From NCBI GenBank assembly GCA_021018815.1, contig JAITYX010000046.1:1082001-1146000 (forward strand): DNA of 64,000 bases. Reading direction: 5' to 3'. A program made the translations under genes and the position numbers. This document shows positions 21,853-33,080 of the stretch, piece by piece (position 1 is the stretch's first letter; every line of letters begins with the position of its first letter). The DNA is from Talinum fruticosum. Lineage: Eukaryota > Streptophyta > Magnoliopsida > Caryophyllales > Talinaceae. The notes under the pieces were generated by a model. That model worked only from the letters and a program-made list of their open reading frames with translations. It ran no database searches and was not told the origin of the DNA.

Positions 21853-23341
21853 TGAAGACTTAGACTCTGCATTTATATCATTCCGAGTACTATCAAGGAA
21901 TCGGTACAAACCTCATCCCTTCCGGGTTTTGATTATAAGGCTCCGAGTGTTATAGAAACTATTCCGAGTGTTACGAAACTATTGCATATGTTTTCATTCG
22001 ATTCGACTGACTCAAAAAGCATACACTTGTTCATCAATTCACACTCGATGGTTCCGAGCCACTCGGACTTATCTCATGTTCAAACAATCTCACTAACACT
22101 TTCAAACTAAGTTCGACTTCTTATTCTAAGTTAAAGTGAATTACAGCGTTAATTCAACTCTCTAAGTCAGCATGTTTATTTGAATTGCTTTTTCTAGATC
22201 AAGTACTCATACTCTAACATTCTCTTTATAACTTGATCTTTCGTTAGACTCGACTTAGATGGGATTTGAGTATAATGAATATTAGACTCAAAAAATTTCA
22301 CTCTTCTAGGACTCGAGATAATTATGCACTTAATTATCTTAATTAAATTATTATCTATGCCTAATCTTGGACCAAAGTATTTTATACTTTGATAACCAAA
22401 ATTTGTTTACTTTTGTAGGTTATCTAAACGAGGTTATCCTATTTTTGAATTATAAAAGTAATCGGCTTCAAGTCGTCAATCACCAGGCAGACAAGGCTTC
22501 TCTACTTCGAACCAGGCCCGGACAATCGTGCCGGGGTTGTCCGTTTCCAATACTGAAAATCTTCAATGCTAAGCTCAACGGTGGTTTCCACCCTACTTTC
22601 CGAGACACCACCGGTGGATTGAGACATCCTAAGGAGTCAAAAGCCGCTACACAACGTTCACATCTCAACGGATCTTTTACGAGTGACTTAGAAGAACCGT
22701 TACAACGGTCATAAAGGACTTCTAATTAGAAGATAGTCATAATAGCTAATCTGCTTGGTCATCTATAAATACAAGCCACTTCACAAAACTTGAAGATTGC
22801 TTAACACATTGCTGAAATTATATCTCTCTGTATAATACTCATTTAATCTTCCTTTTTACAACTCCAAGTACTGTACTTAACACTTTTTCGAGTTGTAAAG
22901 TCTTGTAATCGATTACAAACTCTTTCTTACTTTCTAAGTAAGGTCCATGTACTTGAGCTGTAAAGGTTAACTCAGCTTAGTTGTCCCTAGTTGTAAAGGT
23001 TACCTCGGTTAGGAAGTACTAGATCGGATAAGGGAACTTCTTTGTCTAGGAAAACTCGTTAGGAATTGTTTAAGGGAGAAATTCTGGTTTAGTCGGTCTA
23101 TTGTATTTTGTGGATTCAAAATATTGGATTTAACTTGGTGCTTGGATTAGCACTAGACGTGGTTTTCTGCCCTAGGAGGGTTTCCACACAATTCGAGTTT
23201 ACACTTTTCTAAGTCCAATGTAGACTCAGATTATCGTGTTTATTCTTTTTAAGCTTAAATCTTCCAAGTTTGATAAAATTTCCTCATCACCCTATGCACC
23301 CCTGTCTACGGTGACTTAGACTCTCTAGGAGCAAACCTTCA
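21853..23341 (+). repeat. 3' LTR of element C
   Basis: 1489 bases, TGAAGACTTAG...CCTTCA, after polypurine tract 21840-21851. TATA box at 22764. More diverged from A and B LTRs than those are from each other, consistent with its earlier place in the nest. Confidence 0.88.
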
Positions 23342-25047
23342 CTGTGATCCTTTTCTAAGGAAGAGCACTCTTGGGAACCCGATTTGAATAATTTTGGAGT
23401 GCGGTATGATTTTGAGTCTTCCTTTTAGAAAACTAAGTCTCGTGTCTCCTTCTATTGAAAATCTTTTCTTTTGTAAATAGGTGGAGAAGGCTTTTTCTTA
23501 TAAACTAGTATGGGCTCGAGTCCTCTTTTCTTTATTATGCATGGCACCATGCTCGGCCTTCCGAATTTTATAGTTACGGAATTAGTTTTGAAAAGATTTG
23601 AATAAGAATTAGATTCCTCTTCTTCATTATAGCCAAGTCCTTCTTTCCTGAATCGGACACAATAAGTGCCAAGTAAAAGATCAAGGTTTCTCTGAACTTG
23701 AGTGAGTTTTAAAATAAGCTCTTGAGACTCATTGAGCTTCCTTATCAGCTTGCTCATTCTCTTTTCTAAGTGACTCAAACTCTCATTTTCTTGAGTACTG
23801 GTCTTAAGTACTTTCAGATTTTATCTCGGGTTTTCTAACTCATTTTCCAAAGTATAAATATATCTAGCCAAGTTAACTTTAGAGAATTTGAGAAAATATT
23901 TAATTACCTCCTCAATATCTCGAGCTCTCATTGTCCGACTCAGATTTAGCTTCGAATCTGTAAGTGCCATAAGACACTTTGAGTCGTCGAAATCATCTTC
24001 TTCAAATGAGTTGTCATCACTCCAGGTAGCCATCATAGCCTTCTTCTTTCTGTCCTTCTTTCTTTTGGTACAATCTTTGACTATGTGCTCCTTACTGCCG
24101 CATTCAAAATGACCAGAGTTCTTAGATAAAGACAACTTTTAAGGGGATGAATATTTGCCTTTTCTGTCCTTCTTATCCATTTGATAGAACTTATCCTTTG
24201 GCCTCTTTTCCCACTTCTTGTATTTCATCATTCTCTTGAAGTCGCGCGATATGTTCCTTTTGGTGTTGACATCGGCATCTTTTTCTAAGTTCCATTGGAT
24301 CCTCTTCTGATTCTAAGGAGCTCAGACTTTCACATCCGCTTTCGATGCCTTCGAGTGTTACGTTCCTTTAGGTGTTGACATCAGCATCTTTTTCTTCCAC
24401 ATGAATCTCGTGGGTAAGTAATTTCCCAATAAGCTCGTCCAGTCCGAGTTGAGAGAGGTTTTAAGCTTCTTTAATGGCTGTCACCTTGGGACCCCATCTC
24501 TTCTTCAGGAAACTTCTCATAATCTTTTTGGACATTTCTTCGTGAGAGATCTTTCTACCCAGAGATTTGTGATTATTAATAATATCTCGTGAACCGAACA
24601 TACATCCGAGTGATGTTTTCTTCGGCTTCAGCTTGAACACCTTATACTTATGAAGATATTCACTTATCTTTGCCTACTTCACTTGGCTTGTTCCTTCATA
24701 GTTGTAGATAAGAGTGTCCCACACCTCTTTAGGCTGTGTCACGAGCTGAGACTCGTTGAATTCTTCTACGCTAATGGCACACATCAGTCTGTTCATAAGT
24801 TTGATGTTCTTTCCGAACTTATCGGTCTCTTCGAGTAGTGAACTCGGATTTGGCTTTAGGCATAGTGGTTCCATTCTCCTTCTTCATTAGAATGTAGTTG
24901 CCTACTTGGATGATGTTCCAAACATCTTCTTCGTTGTCCATCGGAAACACTCCATCATCTTCTTCCAATGTACAAAGTTTGACCCTTAGAACTTTGGTGG
25001 TCCAGTGAATGATCTTCCTTCATAAAACTCCATTGTTTCGAGCTATC
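23342..25047 (-). pseudogene. gag of element D (reverse, broken)
   Basis: Minus-strand gag homologous to those of A, B and E. From right to left: start position near 25047 with ATG changed to ATA, gag core (KEVWDTLIYNYEGTSQV near 24690), zinc knuckle near 24070-24115 (HFECGSKEHIVKDC, first Cys replaced by His), Lys-rich run, then the coiled-coil part SHLEKRMSKLIRKLNESQEL near 23750 and the tail GLGYNEEEESNSYS. It breaks at 23342, where element C is inserted; the rest of D is off window to the left. A 60-base partial duplication around CGTTCCTTTAGGTGTTGACATC occurs at 24247 and 24360. Confidence 0.83.
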
Positions 25048-25101
25048 CGATCTTTACACCTTCGGATGGTTAAATCCTTTTGGAAAGGCTAGGCTCGATA
25101 C

Positions 25102-25113
25102 CAATTGAAGGTT
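25102..25113 (-). other. Primer binding site of element D
   Basis: On the minus strand TGGTATCGAGCC, two bases after the LTR end, with the same missing A as in the other copies. Confidence 0.82.
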
Positions 25114-25115
25114 TG

Positions 25116-26494
25116 CTCTTGGAGAATCTAAGTCACCCTAAAGGAGGGTGAATAGGGTGATGAAGAAAATTAAACAATTTTTGCACCAATACAAAAACTA
25201 AAAGTAGATTCCGAGTCTAGAATGGACTCGGAAAGGCAATAACACAAATATACGTGGAAACCCTCCCGGGCAGAAAACCACGAGACAGTGCTAATCCAAG
25301 CACCAATCAAATCCACTATTTTGAATCCACAAAATACAAAGGACTGACTCAACAAGAATTGCTCCCTTAAACAATTCCTTATAATGTTTTCCTAAACTTA
25401 GAAGTTCCCTTATCTAATCTAGTACTTCTTGATCGAGGTAACATTTACAATCGGGGACAACTAAGCTAAGTTAACCCTTACAGCTCAGTCAAAGGACTTA
25501 CTAAGAAACTAAGAGAAGTATGTAATTTATTACAAGACTTTCTTTACAACTCGAGAGAATATTAAATATAGAATTGGAGTTCCGAGTAGAAGATTGAGTA
25601 AGAATGAATCCAATAATAGGTTCAACAATAATTCCGGCAACCTTCAAGTCTTGCAAAGTGGCTTTTATTTATCGACACCGAAGCGAGTGACCATTGAGGC
25701 TTGTTTTTGGATAAAAGTCTTCACTAGCCATTATAAAGGCTATTACGAGTCACTCGGAAAAGATCCGTTGGGATGTGAACATTGTGCAACGGCTCTTGGC
25801 TCCGTAAGATGCTCCAATCACTTGGTGGTGACTGAAAATTGCGATGGAAACAACCGTTAGGCCTAGAGTTGGAATTTTCCAATTTTGGAAAAAAAAACCC
25901 TGTCACGGTGTCTAAACCTTGTCCACAAGTAGCTAAAACTTGTCAAAAAATATATTAACCTCGTTTGAATAACCTACAAAAGCAAACCACATAGGTTCTT
26001 AAAGTATAACAATACTTTGGTCCAAAATTAGGCACAGATAATAATTAAATCCGAATAATTAAATGCTTAATTATCTTTGGCCTAAAAAATGAAATTTTCC
26101 GAGTCTAATATTCAATATACTAAAATTCCATCTTGAGTCAATCCTAACCTCGATCAAGTTAGAGAGAGGAAAATATCATAGTATAACAACTTGATCCGGT
26201 CAAATAAATCTAAGGAAATAAAACAACCTAGAATAAAGAGTTAACACTCGTAATTCTTTTTGTGTTGAAATACAAAGTCGAGTGCTCGAGAGAAAGTGTG
26301 TTAGAGAAATTATTTGATCATGCTATGATTCCGAGTGATGTCCGAGTTAGTCGAAACACCAGTGACAAAGATATGTAGTAAGGCGCTTTCGAGTCAGTCA
26401 TAACATAATGAAAACTTAGATAGGAGTTTCTAAAAATACGGAATGACTTAGAATCAAAACCTAAGAGAGATAAAGATTTATACCCGAGCCTTCA
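25116..26494 (-). repeat. 5' LTR of element D (reverse)
   Basis: Minus-strand LTR ending CTTCA at 25116 and beginning TGAAGGCTCGGGTATAA at 26494. The start lacks about 45 bases found in the other LTRs between two CTCGG/TCGGG copies, as expected for a deletion between short direct repeats. The interval 26222-26352 is the source-type sequence of the filler at 5078-5215 in B. Confidence 0.8.
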
Positions 26495-26550
26495 CCGGAA
26501 GGCGCAATATGTGGCCTCGATTAGATGATTCAATTAAAGTTCTCGGCTAT
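26495..26550. other. Short spacer between D and the chromovirus LTR
   Basis: 56 bases with no recognisable feature. Presumed older flanking DNA. Confidence 0.4.
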
Positions 26551-27725
26551 CGGTAATGACCCAATACGATTAATTCTGCTAGTACACACTTGTGAACGGT
26601 TATCAATAATCAATTAACGAATACCGATTAGCGATTAACGATCGACGATTAAAGAGGTCCAAAATGTGTGGTAGGTCGTATTAAAAACAAATAAGGTAAC
26701 GTTTTACATAAAAATTAAGATTTAACTATTTTGAAATGGTACAAGCAACCTCGTTTGGGGGTCGTTTCATACTCAATTTTGGTTTGCCTTGCTTTCTTTG
26801 GTAACGACGTTTCTAAGAACTTTCTGTTTTCAAATAAAAATTTACCGTTTACTTTAATAAAGTTATATAGATATGCATATATTTCCTTCTATATACATAA
26901 ATCTTATTTTTTCTATTTTATTTTCCCAAATAAATATCCTCAATTTCTTAATACATATATTTGTATATTATTAACTCTTTCCTTCTTTTTAACTATTGGT
27001 TCCCAATATGGATAATTAAATATAATCTAAAAAGAGTTAGAAAAGATACCTTAGTGGTAAAGGGGTGTTGAAAAAAAGAGTAAGGGAGGGCAGGTGGTGG
27101 TCGGCGGTAGCGGCGGTGGCCGGAAGCGGTGGCCGATGGCAGGTGGCGGCCGGCTGCAGGTGGTTGTCAGCGGCCGGAGGGGCTGGCGGCAACGGTGGTG
27201 TTTGTGGTTGGGCGAGTGTAAGAAAAGGGGTCCGGGCTTGGTATTTTTTTGAGCTCTCTCCTTGCTTTCTTTTCTTCTCGGTCGAGCCCAATTGCCCCCT
27301 CCTCCTATAATAGGTCTGCGATAGTGCAATCCTTATCCTCTTCCACAAGTCTTGTCAAATTGGGATTTGTAATTATCTAAATAATTATTATTTTACACAT
27401 GGTTAATTCTTAACCATACAACTCGTATTAACCTTATTCGCTGTAAATTTTATTTATTTTATTATTATTATTATTATCTAAATAAATCAAACTCGACCTA
27501 AAATAGAATTTCGTAGTAAATAACTGTGTATATGCCCATTGACAAATGCACGTTTGCACATGTTATGAATATTTAAGTGTGAACTAATATTTTCAAGTCA
27601 CTTAACTTACAAATCCATTCACATTTCTCATTTCGGTTTCAACATTTATGCGCGACTCACTTGCTCTTAAATATTAAAATGGTAAAATGAAATAATTAAA
27701 TACAATTAAATTTTGGTTCATTACA
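26551..27725 (-). repeat. 3' LTR of Ty3-gypsy element G (minus)
   Basis: On the minus strand it begins TGTAATGAACC just after the end of pol (27725) and has a near-matching end GGGTCATTACC at 26551, a plausible terminal inverted repeat. A TATA-like CCTATTATAGG (27305-27314) precedes a GC-rich leader at 27070-27210 composed largely of CCG/GCC repeats, in contrast to the AT-rich surroundings. The left boundary is less sure than the right. No ORF here is likely to be coding. Confidence 0.6.
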
Positions 27726-29055
27726 TCCTCTCCCCTAAAAAAATTTTCGTCCTCGAAACTATAATCGAGTATTAACATACCTTTTAAACGAGATAAGGGT
27801 AACGATTTTTCATCTCCTTCTCGGTTTCCCATGTTGCTTCGGAAAGTCCATGGTGGGTCCAAATTACTTTAACTAAGGGTATTGCTTTGTTTCGCAGCTT
27901 GTTTAACCTTTCGGTCCATAAATTTATAGGTTTCTCTTTATAGGTTAAACCTTCTACTTCAATATTTAGCGGTTCATACATGATTGTGTGGGTTGGATCA
28001 TATACATACTTCGAAGTTAGGAAATGTGAAACACATCATGTACGTGTTGTAGTTCTGGTGGTAAGGCCAATCGGTAAGCAACGGGATTAATTTTCTCGAT
28101 GATCTCATAAGGTCCGATGAAACGTGAACTCAATTTCCCTTCTACATTGAATCTTTGAATTCCTTTTCTTGGAGAAACCATAAGAAAGACCTTATCACCT
28201 TCTTGAAATTCAAGAGGCTTCCTCCTACGATCCGCATATGATTTTTGCCTATCTTCGGCCACTTTTATATTACTTGAATAACTTTAATCTTTTCGATCTG
28301 TTTCCTGAATTATTTATGGACCCAAAATAAAGCTTTCATTTAGATCATTCCAATAGAGAGGAGTTCTATATCTTCTATACAATGCTTCAAAAGGTGCCAT
28401 TCTAATAGTCACTTGGTAACTCGTTATTATACGAAAATTCAGCTATTGTAAAATAATCCTCCCATTTCCCTTGAAAATCCAAGTATACATGCTTGCAGCA
28501 TATCTTCAACCACTTGAATTACTCTTTCTATTTGCCCGTCGGTTTTAGGGTGATACGAGCTATTGAATTGTAATTTTGTTCCAAACGCTCTTTGCAAAGC
28601 CCTCCAAAATCGAGCTCGAAATCTTGAATCCCTATCCGAGATTATATCCTTGGGAATCCCATGCAAACGTACAAGTATAATTTCTTTCACATATATATTT
28701 ATGATAATTTATCAAATGCCCAAGAATCATGTATTGGTATAAAATGAGCAGATTTTATAACCCTATCAACAACCACCCATATCGCATTTTTCTTTGATGC
28801 TCGAAAGAGGTAATCCCATAATGAAATTCATAGAAATCGAATCCCACTTCCAAACAGGGATCTCCAATGGTTGTAACTCCGGAATTGGGCGTTGGTGTTC
28901 TGCTTTACCTTTTTCGCAAGCAAGGCACTTGTCCACAAATTGGGCTATATCACTTTTCATGTTATTCCACCGAAGGTTTATCTTAAATCTCTATATATTT
29001 TCGTTCCCTAGGGTGAATAGAGTAACTTGTGTTGTGCGCTTCTTCTAACATTTTT
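27726..29055 (-). pseudogene. Chromovirus (Ty3-gypsy) pol C-terminus: integrase and chromodomain
   Basis: Reading right to left: the HHCC zinc-binding domain starts at the break (MLEEAHNTSYSIHP, 29052) and includes [16 protein letters not shown] (28915). The integrase core has GIPKDIISDRDSRF (28650) and FNSSYHPKTDGQIERV with the catalytic Glu (28550). The GPY/F region is FIGPYEIIEKINPVAYRL (28110) and the chromodomain reads VIWTHHGLSEATWETE (27840). This order and the chromodomain place it in chromoviruses, Tekay/Del-like by resemblance. Frameshifts separate the blocks. Integration of element DNA in the nucleus was its role. The upstream part of pol is missing: the copia element E starts at 29056. 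Confidence 0.87.
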
Positions 29056-30594
29056 GAAGACTCGGACCTTACATATATATCATTCTGAGTTGCATCAAGG
29101 GATCAGGTATAAGACTTCATCTCTCATAAGGTTTTGATTAAAAGTCATTCTATCGGCTTTAATGACTTTTCCGAGTGATATAGCGTCTTTACTGAGTGTT
29201 ACCGAATCTATCATATATATTCTCTTTTGACTCGACCGAGTCGAAAGCATATTCTTGTTTATCATTTCACATACGGTTTCGAATCACTCGGACAACACTC
29301 GGATATATTACATGTTTAAACACTTGCTCTAGTTTGCATAAACTCACTTCGAGTTCATGATCTAAGTTTAATTGGATTATTGGGTTAATTCATCTTTCTA
29401 AGTTAGCATGCTTGGTTTGAACATTGGCAGTCTAGATCAAGTCTTTCCACTCGATTTTATTTACCTTACTTGCTTTGCCTCGAGATCGACTCGAGAGGAA
29501 TTTGAGTATAATGGATATTAGACTTAAAAATTCCATTTCTTTCGACTCGAGATAATTATGCACTTAATTATCTTAATTAAAATTATTATTTGTGTCTAAT
29601 CTTGGACCAAAGTATTTTATCCTTTGTGAACCAAATTGATTTAATTTTGTAGGTTATTCGAGACGAGGCTATCATATTTTTGAATTACAAAAGTAACCGG
29701 CTTCAAAACGTCAAATCACCAGCCAGACAAGGCTTTTTCCACCTTTGACCAAGGCCCGGACAATCGTGTGAGGGTTGTCCGTTTCCAAAATTGGAAATCC
29801 GCAACGCTAAGCTCAACGGTGGTTTCCACCCTACTTTTCGGACACCACCAGTGGATTGGGACTTCTAAAGGAGTCAAGAGCCGTTGCCCAACGTTCACAC
29901 CTCAACGGATATTTTCCGAGTGACTCGGAAAATCCATTACAACGGTCACAAAGGACCTCCAGTCATAAGATAGTCATAACGGCTAATCCGCTTGGTTATC
30001 TATAAATAGAAGCCAACTCTCAAGACTTGAAGATTGTTGAACCAACTCGTCAATACACGTACTTAAGCAAAAGTCATTGTATTCATACTCAATCTTCTAC
30101 TTACAACTCCAACTCGTACTTAATATCTTTCCGAGTTGTAAGGTCTTGTAATCGGTTTACAAACACTCATTCTTACTTTCTGAGTAAGGTCCCTTGACTA
30201 AGTTGTAAGGGTTAACTCAGCTCAGTTGTCCCTAACTATAAAGGTTACCTCGGTTAGGAGGTACTAGATCGAGATAAGGTAATTTCGAGTCTAGGAAAAT
30301 CTTGTAAGGAATTGTCTAAGGGAGTAATTCTGGTTGAGTCTTTCTACCGTATTTTGTGGATTCAAAATAATGGATTTGACTTGGTGTTTGGATTAGCACC
30401 GACCGTGGTTTTCCGCCCCGGAAGGGTTTCCATGTAACTTTTTGAGTTAGCTCTTTCTCGAGTCCAATCTAGACTCGGACTTTCCACAGAGTCATCTTTA
30501 GTTTTATTCTTCCTTTATTTGTTTAAAATTCCTCATCACCCTATTCAACCCCTCCCCTTTAGGGTGACTTAGTCACTCCAAGAGCAAACCTTCA
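29056..30594 (+). repeat. 5' LTR of element E
   Basis: 1539 bases, TGAAGACTCGG...CCTTCA, TATA box at 30001-30008, AACGG cores at 29815, 29905 and 29942. Primer binding site TGGTATCGAGCC follows at 30597-30608. Confidence 0.9.
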
Positions 30595-30653
30595 ATTGGT
30601 ATCGAGCCTAACCTTTCAAAAAGGATCTAACCATCTAGAGGTTTAAAGATCAA

Positions 30654-32400
30654 ATGGCTCAAAACAATGGAGAGTTCGATGAAGGAAGATCTTCCAAGTA
30701 GACCACCACAGTTCAAAGGATCTAACTTCGTGCACTCGGAAGAAGCTCATGGAATGTTTCCTGCTGGATCATAATGAGGATGTCTTGAACATCATACAAG
30801 TAGGCAACTACATTCCCATGAAAACGGAAGAAACCAGACTGGTGCACAAGACAAAGGCCGAGTTCACTCGCCGATGAAGCGTAGAAGTTCAGGAAGAACT
30901 TCAAGGCGATGAACATTCCGATGTGCGCTATCAGCTCGGAAGAGTACAACGGAGTGTCCGCCTATGACACAGCCAAAGAAATGTGGGACACATTGGTTAA
31001 CACTTACGAAGGCATAAGCCAGGTCGGACAAGCGAAGATAAGCCAATATCTTCACAAGTATAAGCTCGTTCAAGATGGAGCCGAAGAAAACATCACTTAG
31101 ATGTTCATTAGCTTCACCGAGGTAACCAATAATCTCAAATTTACGGGTAGAAAGATTTCTCACGAGGAAATGGGCAGAAAGATACTTAGAAGCCTACCCA
31201 AGAGAAGATAGGGTACCAACGTGACGGCCATTGAAGAGGCTCGGAACATGTCCCAACTCAAGCCAGACGAACTCATTGTGAAGCTACTCACCCATGAGAT
31301 CCATCTCGGAAGAGGAGGACGCAGAGGTCAGCACCAAAAAGAACATTGCGCTTAAAGCCTCGTAAACTAGAGAAGCAAATCTAAGTTCATCGGACTCGAA
31401 GAGGATCCCATGGCACTCATCGCTAGAGGCTTCAAGAGAATGATGAAGCACAAGAAATGGGATAAGAAGCCTAGAGAAGAGTTCTATAAGAAAGACAAGA
31501 AGGATAGAAAAGCTAAGCACTCTTCCCTTCAAAGTTATCTTTAACTAAGAACTCCGGTCGTTTTGAATGTGACAACGAAGGAACGCATAGTCAAGGACTG
31601 TCCTAAGAGAAAGAGGGACAGAAAGAAGAAAAAGGCAATGATGGCTACATGGAGTGATGAAGACTCATCAGAAGATGATGAGGACTCACATGACTCAAAA
31701 TGTCTGATGGCACTCTCCGACGCGAAGTTGAAACAAAGTCGGACTCATATCACTCGGACAATAAGGAAACAAATCCTCGGGAGGTAATTGAATACTTCCT
31801 CAAATTCTCCGAAGTTGATTTAGCCAAATATATTTTTACTTTGGAAGAAAAGTCCAATTCGATTCTTCTCGGTTTAAAGACCAACTTGAGTCAATTACTT
31901 CGAGAGCATCTCATTAAAAATGAATTGGAAAAGCGAGACTTACTCTAAGAGAACTCAAGACCAGTGCTCAATCTAATGAGACCGAGTCCGAGTCACTAAG
32001 AAGAGAGAATGAGCAATTGAAGCAAAAGCTCAATGAGTCTCAAGAGCTTGTTTTAAAATTTACTCAAGGTAAGAAAAACCTTGATATGCTCTTAGGATCT
32101 CAATGTGTGTCCTTCGGAAAAGAAGGACTTGGTTTTAACAAAGAGGAGGAATCCAATTCCTACTCGGAACTTTTCAAAAAGGATTCCAGAATTGTAAAGT
32201 TCCGGAAGGTTGAGCACAGTTCCATTCATCAGAATGAAAGGAAGACTGAGCCCGGACCAGCCTACAGGAGAAAACCTTCTCCACCTAGGTTTATAAGAGA
32301 AAACTTTTCAAAAGAAAGAGACATAGACTTAGTTCTTTAAAAGAAAGACTTAGAGTCAGACCAAACACAAAGTTATTGAAATCTAGGTTCCCAAGAGTCT
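30654..32400 (+). pseudogene. gag of element E (broken)
   Basis: ATG 30654 (MAQNNGEFDEG...). Core KEMWDTLVNTYEGISQVGQAK near 30975; the zinc knuckle near 31559 has its first Cys codon as CGT (Arg) and a further frame disturbance (ECDNEGTHS region). Lys/Arg run and acidic stretch at 31600-31690. The coiled-coil and tail region is the longest clean gag C-terminus here: 32017-32340 (LNESQELVLKFTQGKKNL, GKEGLGFNKEEESNSYSEL). Confidence 0.84.
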
Positions 32401-32705
32401 ACTTCCTTAGAAAAGGACCACAGTAAAGGGAGTTACTAGGTTCGTTAGAGGAAGCGAGAAAGGTTAGTTTGTTTCGACTTGCTGGTAGCTCGGAAAAGAA
32501 CAAAAGGGCATTGGTACCTAGACAGTGGATGCTCACACCACATGTCAAGAGATTCAAGACTCTTTTCGAGTTAGAAGAATACAAGGGAGCAAAAGTCACG
32601 TTAGGAGATGACAGCGAAGGTAAGATAATTGGGATCGGCAAGATTGGAAAAGGAAGCAATCTAGTCAGCCCAAGTATACCTTGTTAGAGGATTAAAGTAC
32701 AATCG
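32401..32705 (+). pseudogene. Protease fragment of element E
   Basis: Aspartic protease start with active site DSG at 32521-32529 in GHWYLDSGCSHHMSRDSRLF, then LEEYKGAKVTLGDDSEGKIIGIGKIGKGSNLVSP in the next frame. The alignment with A ends near 32705 in the SISQL region; everything from there to the polypurine region is deleted. Confidence 0.82.
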
Positions 32706-33019
32706 CTCAAGCATCTCTCAACCTGTTTTCAATGAATGAAATATTGCTTTCAAATTTTATGTCCGATTATCACTCTGCTATCTGGTTATATTTTTATTGC
32801 TCTAATATTCAGATTTATTAGTTTTGCTATGATACTCGAGTGTGCATATTTATAGCTCTAATACTGATATTAAACTAAAACATAATTCTCAGTTTTGATA
32901 TGCTATTCAAAATTATGAAGTTTACTCTATACTTACAAAATTTCTATAATTTGTGATACTTGATGAATTTCTTTAAGTCATTATTTAGATCGAATTCCTT
33001 TCATCAAAAAGAGCGAGAT
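32706..33019 (+). other. Post-ORF3 remnant of E with degraded polypurine tract
   Basis: AT-rich non-coding remnant ending CTTTCATCAAAAAGAGCGAGA, equivalent to the segment before the 3' LTR in A, B and C. The purine run is interrupted by one C. Confidence 0.6.
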
Positions 33020-33080
33020 TGAAGACTCGGGTATGCTCAATCGACCTCTTACTTGGTTTTGAATTGAGGACATTCATCTA

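Larger units (their letters stand above)
19149..23341 (+). mobile_element. SIRE-type Ty1-copia element C, 3' part
   Basis: The text at 19149 (ATACTGAGC...) is the same post-pol sequence seen at 14911 in A, so A inserted behind pol of C. The visible part has the internal TATA box, ORF3, polypurine tract and 3' LTR. gag, pol and the 5' LTR must lie left of the window. C is followed without a gap by reverse-oriented gag of element D, so C inserted into D; CTGTG (23342-23346) would be the right duplication copy. Confidence 0.85.

Noticed and set aside
27037..27348. Pro/Ala/His-rich ORFs on minus and Gly/Trp-rich ORF on plus
   Set aside because: Low-complexity GC-rich leader inside the chromovirus LTR, no domain, overlapping ORFs in three frames.
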